From: an uncultured Phascolarctobacterium sp.
GTDB taxonomy: Bacteria > Bacillota > Negativicutes > Acidaminococcales > Acidaminococcaceae
Length of the DNA: 64,000 nucleotides
Direction of reading: 5' to 3'
Assembly (NCBI GenBank): GCA_905200645.1
Contig: CAJKLD010000004.1
Location: 20,019 to 84,018, forward strand
In this document: one piece after another, positions 56,774-63,125 of the stretch
Layout: each line of letters begins with the position of its first letter
Position numbering within the stretch: position 1 is the stretch's first letter
Notes under the pieces: model-generated
The model's database searches: none
Seen by the model: only the letters and a program-made list of their open reading frames with translations
Told to the model about the DNA's origin: nothing
Made by a program: the position numbers and the translations under genes

Positions 56774-58102
56774 ATGAATCGTTTTGCTGATTACCTAGAT
56801 AATAGAATATATTACATGTTATTATTCACCGTGGCAGTGATTCCGCTGCATCAGGAGTTCACGGCCTTTTGCGTGGGCGTGACCTTTGTGGCGGCGGCAC
56901 TGGTGGCATATGTGAAGGGACGACGGCAGCCCTGCGTGCTGAAGGATTGGCAGCAGGGAATGTTGTATCTGCTGATGGTGATAGGCGTGGTGTCGCTGCA
57001 TTTTTCCCTAAATAAATTTATTTCCTCATGGAATTATCTTTACGTGGCGGGACAGTACAGCGCGCTGTTTTTTGTGCTGCTGCGCTATGGCTGGCAGGAA
57101 CATCAAGTAGCGTATAAGCTTTCCGTGGAGCAGGCTTTGGCGTCACTAAAAGCCGATTTTACGCTGCCAAACTTGTGGCGGCATTTTAGCAGGCTGCCAA
57201 GACCGTTGCAGTTGAGCTTAGCCTTTCTAGCTGTTTCCGCATTGGTAAGCGTTATCGGTATTGCGCAGAAGGTTTTCGGTGTGACAGCGGAAGGTATTTG
57301 GGTAGACCCTAAGCAGTTTCCGGATTTAAAGGTGCGTGTATATTCTACGCTGGTCAATCCCAATATTTTAGCAGGCTATTTGGTGCTGGTGATTGCTTAC
57401 AGCGCAGCCTTTTTTAACATGGACAAGAGCTATAAAAAATTGCGGCTGGCGTTTTTTGCTACCGGTCTTTTGGCGGCTCTGTGCCTGCTTTATACCTATT
57501 CCCGTGGGAACTGGTTGGCTTGTGCCGTAATGCTGTTGGCGTTCTGTGTGCTTTTCTGTCACAAGGCGTTTATGCCTGTCCTAGGCGGCGGGGCAGCGGC
57601 TTTGGCGCTGGGAGGTACGGCAGTGCTGCAGCGTCTGGCATCAATTCAGGGCGGCTATGGAGGCGATACTTCTATTGCGCTGCGTATGGCCTATTTAAAA
57701 AGTACCAAGTGGATTATTGAGGAGTTTCCTTGGGGCGTAGGCTGGTATGGCTATCGCTTTGTTTATCCCACCTATAATTTTTATTTAGCGGATAAGAGCG
57801 TTATTATGTATCATTGCCATAATATTTTTCTTAATGTTTGCGCAGAGCTGGGCTGGCATGGACTGCTGGTTTTTCTGTGCATTTGGTGGGGAATTTTTCT
57901 GCCCAACGCTTGGAATTTAGCCTATCATGGACGCAGACTGTGGCTACAGGCTATGGGACGCGGCTATGTGCTGGCGACGGTAGGTATTATGATTGGCGGA
58001 CTCACTGATCACGTATATTTTAATACGCAGATGGGACTCTTGTTTTGGCTTTTAGGTGGCTTGACCATGCTGTGCGCTAAATTGAACGCTGACGAAAAAT
58101 AA
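56774..58102 (+). CDS. O-antigen ligase/polymerase family membrane protein (Wzy_C domain)
   Basis: 442 residues with about 11-12 membrane helices and one larger extracytoplasmic loop (roughly 265-330) containing Asn/Arg-rich Gly-Asp-Thr-Ser-Ile-Ala-Leu-Arg-Met-Ala-Tyr and a following Trp-Gly-Val-Gly-Trp-Tyr-Gly. The Tyr-His-Cys-His-Asn-Ile-Phe-Leu-Asn-Val motif just after it is typical of Wzy_C proteins (the His-Asn pair). Such proteins join O-antigen to lipid A-core or polymerise polysaccharide, fitting a diderm Negativicute. No glycosyltransferase genes lie nearby. ATG at 56774 follows AGGGA. Confidence 0.85.
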   Translation: MNRFADYLDNRIYYMLLFTVAVIPLHQEFTAFCVGVTFVAAALVAYVKGRRQPCVLKDWQQGMLYLLMVIGVVSLHFSLNKFISSWNYLYVAGQYSALFFVLLRYGWQEHQVAYKLSVEQALASLKADFTLPNLWRHFSRLPRPLQLSLAFLAVSALVSVIGIAQKVFGVTAEGIWVDPKQFPDLKVRVYSTLVNPNILAGYLVLVIAYSAAFFNMDKSYKKLRLAFFATGLLAALCLLYTYSRGNWLACAVMLLAFCVLFCHKAFMPVLGGGAAALALGGTAVLQRLASIQGGYGGDTSIALRMAYLKSTKWIIEEFPWGVGWYGYRFVYPTYNFYLADKSVIMYHCHNIFLNVCAELGWHGLLVFLCIWWGIFLPNAWNLAYHGRRLWLQAMGRGYVLATVGIMIGGLTDHVYFNTQMGLLFWLLGGLTMLCAKLNADEK

Positions 58103-58116
58103 ATAATTTTTAAATC

Positions 58117-58163
58117 AGGACATGCTGTGGGTTACTTGACAACCTGCGGTGATGTCCTTTTTG
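58117..58163 (+). terminator. Terminator after the O-antigen ligase-type gene
   Basis: AGGACAT (58117-58123) pairs with ATGTCCT (58152-58158), with additional inner GTT/AAC pairing, followed by TTTTT. Confidence 0.75.
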
Positions 58164-58166
58164 CTA

Positions 58167-58195
58167 TTTACATTCCCACATAATCAGAGTACAAT
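58167..58195 (+). promoter_or_regulatory. Promoter of the DRTGG-ATPase-hydrogenase-like cluster
   Basis: TTTACA (58167-58172), 17-base spacer, TACAAT (58190-58195); about 34 bases to the CAGGAG ribosome site and first gene. Confidence 0.65.
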
Positions 58196-58234
58196 AAAAT
58201 AGAATTAGTATAGATATTATCAGGAGCGATGAAG

Positions 58235-58597
58235 ATGAATCTAAAGGATGTGCAAAGGCTGCTGGAGGCTGAGGTATTGGCGGGGGAGAAGTATCTTGAC
58301 CGCCAAATTGAAACCTGCTGCGGCAGCGATATGATGAGCGATGTTTTGGCCTTTACCAAACGAAACACTTTGCTGTGTACTGGCTTGACCAATATGCAGG
58401 TAGTGCGCACTGCTGATATGACGGAGCTGAGCGCGGTTGTTTTTGTGCGCGGTAAGGTTCCCGATAACGAAATTGTGGAGGCTGCCGCCGAGGACATGCT
58501 GCCTATTTTAGTTACGGAATGTACTCTGTTTGAGGCCTGCGGCATTTTATACGGCGCAGGTATCAGCGGCTGCAATAAGCGAGGTAAGAGAAAATGA
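58235..58597 (+). CDS. DRTGG-domain protein (first of two)
   Basis: 120 residues. A small alpha/beta protein resembling stand-alone DRTGG domains (serine kinase/HprK-associated type): Met-Asn-Leu-Lys-Asp-Val at the start, Leu-Leu-Cys-Thr-Gly-Leu-Thr near 47-53, Val-Val-Phe-Val-Arg-Gly-Lys near 68-74, and a tail with Ser-Gly-Cys-Asn. Function unknown. ATG at 58235 is eight bases after CAGGAG; ATG at 58229 is too close. It overlaps the next gene by four bases (ATGA). Confidence 0.7.
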   Translation: MNLKDVQRLLEAEVLAGEKYLDRQIETCCGSDMMSDVLAFTKRNTLLCTGLTNMQVVRTADMTELSAVVFVRGKVPDNEIVEAAAEDMLPILVTECTLFEACGILYGAGISGCNKRGKRK

Positions 58598-59037
58598 GTG
58601 AAAATAAATCTGTAAAACTGACTTTTGATTGTGCAGGCGGAGATTTTGAGCGGGCAGGCGAGGCGTCTGCCAAGATAAAAAAAATGCTGCAGCGACTTGG
58701 TATTCCTGCCGACTGCGTGCGCCGCATTGCGATTGGTACCTACGAGGCAGAAATGAACGTTATAATTCATGCGGGCGGCGGCAACGTGGCGGCCGAAGTT
58801 TTTCCCGACGCAACGGTGATTACCGTCAGCGACCAAGGCCCCGGCATTCCGGATATCAACAAGGCGTTGCAGGAGGGATGGTCCACCGCTCCCGATTATG
58901 TGCGTCAAATGGGCTTTGGTGCAGGTATGGGCCTGCCCAATATGCAGAAATGCTCCGATGAATTTGATATTCAGTCCAAGGTGGGCGAGGGTACGGTTAT
59001 CGTGATGAAGTTTAAGCATCAGAGCGAGGATTTATAA
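58594..59037 (+). CDS. Anti-sigma-factor/RsbW-like ATP-binding protein (HATPase_c)
   Basis: 147 residues. GHKL ATPase motifs are an N-box-like Thr-Tyr-Glu-Ala-Glu-Met-Asn-Val-Ile-Ile-His-Ala (near 48-59), Asp-Gln-Gly-Pro-Gly-Ile-Pro-Asp (about 78-85), and Gly-Phe-Gly-Ala-Gly-Met-Gly-Leu-Pro (109-117), with Gly-Glu-Gly-Thr near the end. Such proteins phosphorylate anti-anti-sigma factors or bind partner proteins. Here it is overlapped by a DRTGG gene and followed by the hydrogenase-like protein, suggesting a shared signalling unit. Confidence 0.85.
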   Translation: MSENKSVKLTFDCAGGDFERAGEASAKIKKMLQRLGIPADCVRRIAIGTYEAEMNVIIHAGGGNVAAEVFPDATVITVSDQGPGIPDINKALQEGWSTAPDYVRQMGFGAGMGLPNMQKCSDEFDIQSKVGEGTVIVMKFKHQSEDL

Positions 59038-59042
59038 TATTT

Positions 59043-60416
59043 ATGGTTCAGACGAAATATTATCATTCAGTACAATTACAAAGTGAAAAATGCCAGGGCT
59101 GCGTATCCTGCGTCAAGCTTTGTCCGACGGAGGCTATCCGCGTGCGCAACGGTAAGGCGGAGATTTTGGCTGACCGCTGTATTGATTGCGGCGCCTGCGC
59201 TGAGGGTTGTCCTTATCATGCCTTTGCGGTGAAAATGGATGTGCTGGAGGATTTAGCGGAATACGCTTATAATATTGTACTGCCTGCGCCTTCGCTGTAC
59301 GCGCAGTTTCCCGTAAGCGTACCGTTGGAGAATATTTGGCAGGGGTTGCACAATTTAGGCTTTGATGAAATTTTTGACGTATCTTTGGCGTCTGAATATA
59401 TTGCCAGGGAAATTGAGGATTATTTAAAAAATTATACCGGCGGACGCAAGCCGTTGATTTCTAGTGCCTGTCCGTCGGTGATGCGCTTGATTCAGGTAAA
59501 ATTTCCCGAGCTGATTAAGCAGGTAGTGCCGGTACTGGCTCCCGTAGAAGCGGCTGCTGTTTATGTTAAAAGAGAAGCGGCTGCACGTAAAAATTTGGCT
59601 CCTGAATTAATAGGTGTTTGGTTTATATCGCCATGCCCGTCCAAAGAAACCAATATCCGTCAGTCCGTAGATGTACAGCAGACGGCGCTGACCGGTAGCT
59701 TTAACATGAGTGATATCTATGGTCTGCTGCTGAAAAATTTAGGCGGCGAACATCGGCTTAACGTGCGTACCGGCTCTTCCTACGGCCTTGGCTGGGGTGC
59801 CTACGGCGGCGAGCTGGCCTCCATAGGTGCAGCTAACGGTCTTGCCGTGCACGGCATTGACAATGTTTATGATATTTTAGAGCAAATATCTATGAATAAA
59901 ATGCCGCAGCTTGATTATGTAGAGTGCAACGCCTGTCAAGGAGGCTGCTTAGGCGGTCTCTTGGCGGCAGAAAATAAGTTTGTAGCCGAATGTAATCTTC
60001 GTCAGCGGATTATGGCTATGCAGGCTGGGGAAACCGGCGATAGAAACGAGGTTATGACTAAAACCATGGTGTTGAAGGATTTTCCTCTTTCGGCAGCTTA
60101 CCGCAAAAAGCTGATTCCCCGTCCCATGATGCAGTTGGATGACGACATTATGGAGGCCATGAAAAAGTTTGAGCGGATGGAAGAAGTGCTCTGCTCGTTG
60201 CCGGGATTGGATTGCGGCGCCTGCGGCGCTCCCAGCTGCCAGGGTTTGGCGGAGGATATTGTGCAGGGTAAGGCTCACGAAATAGACTGTATTTTTAAGC
60301 TGCGCGCCAGCGTACATAAGCTTTCTCAAGGTATGCTGGAACTGGCAAAGCAGATTCCCATATATCACGAACCAAAAATATTGAACAATACGGAGGATGA
60401 GAATGATGAAAGTTAA
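59043..60416 (+). CDS. [FeFe]-hydrogenase-like Fe-S protein (HsfB/sensory type)
   Basis: 457 residues. N-terminal two-cluster ferredoxin (Cys17, 20, 23, 27 and 46, 49, 52, 56), a hydrogenase large-subunit C domain (about 75-330), and a C-terminal FeS domain (Cys391, 394, 399, 416). H-cluster ligand positions are kept: Cys143 in Ser-Ala-Cys-Pro, Cys198 in Ser-Pro-Cys-Pro-Ser-Lys, Cys298 and Cys302 in Cys-x3-Cys. The Cys that normally precedes Cys143 and relays protons is Ala142, and the third motif lacks Gly-Gly-Gly-Gln. A sensory or electron-transfer role is likelier than turnover. Hydrogenase-like proteins with this domain order occur in Clostridia beside DRTGG and ATPase genes. Overlaps the next gene. 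Confidence 0.8.
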   Translation: MVQTKYYHSVQLQSEKCQGCVSCVKLCPTEAIRVRNGKAEILADRCIDCGACAEGCPYHAFAVKMDVLEDLAEYAYNIVLPAPSLYAQFPVSVPLENIWQGLHNLGFDEIFDVSLASEYIAREIEDYLKNYTGGRKPLISSACPSVMRLIQVKFPELIKQVVPVLAPVEAAAVYVKREAAARKNLAPELIGVWFISPCPSKETNIRQSVDVQQTALTGSFNMSDIYGLLLKNLGGEHRLNVRTGSSYGLGWGAYGGELASIGAANGLAVHGIDNVYDILEQISMNKMPQLDYVECNACQGGCLGGLLAAENKFVAECNLRQRIMAMQAGETGDRNEVMTKTMVLKDFPLSAAYRKKLIPRPMMQLDDDIMEAMKKFERMEEVLCSLPGLDCGACGAPSCQGLAEDIVQGKAHEIDCIFKLRASVHKLSQGMLELAKQIPIYHEPKILNNTEDENDES

Positions 60417-60753
60417 AGAAATGCTTGAAAAACTAAATTTACAGCTGCTGACTAAGGAGGTATCCGAGGACGCACTATACGCAGAAGTTGCAGGTGGTTA
60501 TGCCGGTGATTTGCTGAGCAATGTTATGGGGCAGGCACAGCCGGGCATGGTGTGGGTGACAATGCAGGGGCATCAGAATGTAGCGGCTGTTGCTTCCTTG
60601 ATTGGTTTGGCCTGCGTTATTGTGGCAGGGGACGGACCTGTGGCAGAGGAAACACTGCACAAGGCTGACATGAGCGATATTGTTATTGCTGCAACTAAAG
60701 AGCCTGCTTTTGAAGTTATCGGCAAGCTGTATGCTTTGCAAGCAGAAAAATAA
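60403..60753 (+). CDS. DRTGG-domain protein (second of two)
   Basis: About 117 residues, the same small alpha/beta class as the first DRTGG gene: Val-Ala-Gly-Gly-Tyr-Ala-Gly-Asp-Leu-Leu-Ser-Asn-Val-Met-Gly near 28-42, Val-Trp-Val-Thr-Met-Gln-Gly-His-Gln-Asn near 50-59, and Cys-Val-Ile-Val-Ala-Gly-Asp-Gly. Two ATG codons (60403, 60406) follow GGAGG at good spacing. It overlaps the end of the hydrogenase-like gene by 14 bases, so it is translated with it. Function unknown. Confidence 0.7.
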   Translation: MMKVKEMLEKLNLQLLTKEVSEDALYAEVAGGYAGDLLSNVMGQAQPGMVWVTMQGHQNVAAVASLIGLACVIVAGDGPVAEETLHKADMSDIVIAATKEPAFEVIGKLYALQAEK

Positions 60754-61375
60754 CCGTAAAAAAGCTGTTTTTGTTGTGACTACACAGTCAAAAGTAGAAA
60801 ACAGAAGCAATTTACGAAAATTATTGAAAAAACGTCAATCGTAATTGTTTGTGAAATAAGAAAGTGTATCTTTCTATATATAGACAACTTTTGTTTGATG
60901 TGTAAAAACAAAATACTCAAAATGCCTTTATAGTCCTGTTGAAACAATACAAAAAAGCTATTCATACACGGGGACTGCCAGAGAAAATCGCAAATTTGTA
61001 AAGAAAAAGCTTGCGGTGTTACAATTTTATTGGTATTATAATAGTCGTTGAGCATAAAATACAAAATAATATTTTTCGTTTCTGTGCTGGGAAGATAGAA
61101 AATTTTTCCTAAAAACGGGTGAATTTTTAGCGAAAATATGTTATAATTGTAGCAGAAAAGAGAAAAATAAATTAGAAAAAATTCCGCAGATAAGCAGGAG
61201 TTTTTCTAGTCATGTCGAAAAGACTATATAGTGAATTATGAAGTCTTTGTGAAATAATCAATTAGAGGCAATACCTTGTCTGGGGTTTCAATTTAGAAAT
61301 TGCAGATAAGTTATAGGCAGAAGGGGGTATCCCTTCTATAAACACAATGTCCTAATTATAAGGAGGAAGGTAAAC
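60754..61375 (+). promoter_or_regulatory. 622-base AT-rich gap with the CoA-transferase promoter and leader
   Basis: No convincing gene in either strand. The clearest element is an extended -10, TGTTATAAT (61139-61147), without a good -35; a second TATAAT lies at 61037-61042 with a poor TTGCGG. The leader from about 61154 contains a hairpin AGAAGGG/CCCTTCT (61319-61337) roughly 24 bases before the AAGGAGG ribosome site. Such a long leader before a highly expressed metabolic gene may hold regulatory structure, but no known riboswitch motif was recognised. Confidence 0.5.
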
Positions 61376-62905
61376 ATGATTGACATTAAAGATCGCATTT
61401 GCGACGTAGTAGCTGGCAAAGTTATGTCCGCAGAAGCTGCTGCAGAATTTGTAAAAGACGGTGACAACGTAGGTGTCAGCGGCTTTACTCCGTCCGGCTA
61501 TCCGAAAGCTGTACCTCTGGCTCTGGCTGAGAAAGCTAAAAAAACTCCTTTCAAAGTTAACATTTGGACCGGTGCTTCCGTAGGTCCTGAAATCGATGAC
61601 GCTATGGTTCAAGCTGGCTGCATCGATCGTCGTCTGCCCTATCAAACCAATGGCACCATGCGTAAAGCTATCAACGCTGGTAAAGTAAAATATGCTGATA
61701 TTCATCTGTCCCACATGGCACAAATGGTTCGTTATGGTTTCATGGCTAACCGTAAAGGCGTTGACGTTGCAATTGTAGAAGTTTGCAAAATTAACGACCT
61801 GGGCGATGGCAAAGTAGGTCTGATTCCGACTACTTCCATGGGTAACAGCTCCTCTTATGTAGCTGGCGCTGACAAAGTTATCGTAGAAGTTAACACCACC
61901 CAACCTGTAGGCTTGGAAGGCATGCATGACTCCTATGTTCCTCTGGATCCTCCTAACCGTCAACCGATCCCGGTTACCGCTCCGGAAGACCGCATTGGTA
62001 CCACCTATATTCCTTGCGAACTCGACAAAATCGTTGCTGTAGTTCCTTGCGACATCACCGATAAAGTTCGTCCTTTGGGCGAAATCGACGAAGACGCTAA
62101 GCACATGGGCGCTAACTTGGTTAACTTCCTGAAAAACGAAGTTAAAGAAGGCCGTCTGCCGAAAAACCTGCTGCCGTTGCAATCTGGCGTAGGCTCTGTT
62201 GCTAACGCAGTTATCAATGGCCTGGTTAACTCCGACTTTGAAGATCTGACCGTTTATACCGAAGTTATTCAAGACGGTATGTTCGACCTGATCGACGCTG
62301 GCAAACTTCGTGTTGCTTCCGGTACCGCTCTGACTCCTTCTCCTGAGTGCCAAAAGAAATTCTATGAGAACGTTGAATTCTACAAGAAATACTTACTGCT
62401 CCGTCCTCAAGAAATTTCCAACAGCCCTGAAGTTGCTCGTCGTATCGGCGTTATCGCTATGAACACCGCTATCGAAGTTGATATTTATGGTAACGTTAAC
62501 TCTACTCATGTTTGCGGTACTAAGCTGATGAACGGTGTTGGCGGTTCCGGTGACTTCGCTCGTAACGGCTACTTGACCGTATTCTTCACCAACTCCTTGG
62601 CTAAAGGCGGTAAGATTTCTTCCGTAGTTCCTTTCTGCAGCCATATTGACCATGCAACTCTCGACGTTGACGTTATCGTTTCCGAACGCGGCGTTGCAGA
62701 CCTGCGCGGCCTGACTCCGAAAGAAAAAGCTCCGATCATCATTGATCAAATCGCTAACCCGAAATATCAACCTTGGCTGTATGATTACTTCAAACGCGCT
62801 TGCGAAGCTTGCGGCAACAGCCAAACTCCGCACATCCTGGCAGAAGCTTTCGATTGCTACAAACTGTTCAACGAAACCGGCTCCATGGAAGGTATGGTTA
62901 AATAA
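61376..62905 (+). CDS. Succinate (propionyl/acetyl-CoA) CoA-transferase, acetyl-CoA hydrolase/transferase family
   Basis: 509 residues. It matches the succinate CoA-transferase branch (ScpC/Cat1 type): Val-Ser-Gly-Phe-Thr-Pro-Ser-Gly-Tyr-Pro-Lys (about 34-44), Asn-Ser-Thr-His-Val-Cys-Gly-Thr and Gly-Val-Gly-Gly-Ser-Gly-Asp-Phe-Ala-Arg-Asn-Gly-Tyr (near 379-405), Val-Ser-Glu-Arg-Gly-Val-Ala-Asp-Leu-Arg-Gly. It transfers CoA to succinate from propionyl-CoA or acetyl-CoA, closing the succinate-to-propionate cycle with the mutase gene that follows. Codon use is sharply biased (CGT, GGT, AAA, CTG), pointing to very high expression. AAGGAGG ribosome site. Confidence 0.9.
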   Translation: MIDIKDRICDVVAGKVMSAEAAAEFVKDGDNVGVSGFTPSGYPKAVPLALAEKAKKTPFKVNIWTGASVGPEIDDAMVQAGCIDRRLPYQTNGTMRKAINAGKVKYADIHLSHMAQMVRYGFMANRKGVDVAIVEVCKINDLGDGKVGLIPTTSMGNSSSYVAGADKVIVEVNTTQPVGLEGMHDSYVPLDPPNRQPIPVTAPEDRIGTTYIPCELDKIVAVVPCDITDKVRPLGEIDEDAKHMGANLVNFLKNEVKEGRLPKNLLPLQSGVGSVANAVINGLVNSDFEDLTVYTEVIQDGMFDLIDAGKLRVASGTALTPSPECQKKFYENVEFYKKYLLLRPQEISNSPEVARRIGVIAMNTAIEVDIYGNVNSTHVCGTKLMNGVGGSGDFARNGYLTVFFTNSLAKGGKISSVVPFCSHIDHATLDVDVIVSERGVADLRGLTPKEKAPIIIDQIANPKYQPWLYDYFKRACEACGNSQTPHILAEAFDCYKLFNETGSMEGMVK

Positions 62906-62965
62906 TCTAAAAAACTTTTCAATACCCCTTGAGAAGTTTCTCGAAATAGGTTAAACTATGTAAGG

Positions 62966-63092
62966 TACTTGCCGATAGGTGTGAGTCCTATCGGCAAGTA
63001 TATATAAAATGTTGACGAGGCCTTATGGCTTTGCCATATACCGTCTTTGACGGACACTCTCACCATCATTTCGGATCCGTCCAATCCGAAAT
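62966..63092 (+). promoter_or_regulatory. Four consecutive hairpins in the leader of the mutase gene
   Basis: Hairpin 1: TACTTGCCGATAGG/CCTATCGGCAAGTA, 14 perfect pairs, seven-base loop (62966-63000); it may end the CoA-transferase transcript although no T-run follows. Hairpin 2: TATGGC/GCCATA with TTT loop (63024-63038). Hairpin 3: CCGTC/GACGG with TTT loop (63041-63053). Hairpin 4: ATTTCGGAT/ATCCGAAAT with a seven-base loop (63068-63092). A TTGACG at 63012-63017 with a CATATA 17 bases on may be a promoter. The ribosome site AAGGAGG lies about 20 bases after hairpin 4. No known riboswitch class fits. Confidence 0.7.
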
Positions 63093-63125
63093 ATGCAAAC
63101 CAAATATTTTAAGGAGGATTTGAGA

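Noticed and set aside
60780..61064. A 94-codon open frame on the minus strand before the CoA-transferase gene
   Set aside because: No ribosome site, product very rich in Ile/Phe/Leu/Cys as expected from AT-rich non-coding DNA, and it sits in the probable promoter region.
61319..61337. AGAAGGG/CCCTTCT hairpin as a terminator before the CoA-transferase gene
   Set aside because: No T-run follows it and it is close to the ribosome site, so it is more likely part of the mRNA leader.
61352..62353. A 333-codon antisense open frame over the CoA-transferase gene
   Set aside because: Product is Asn/Phe/Val-rich nonsense typical of the complement of a highly biased gene; the sense strand matches a known enzyme throughout.
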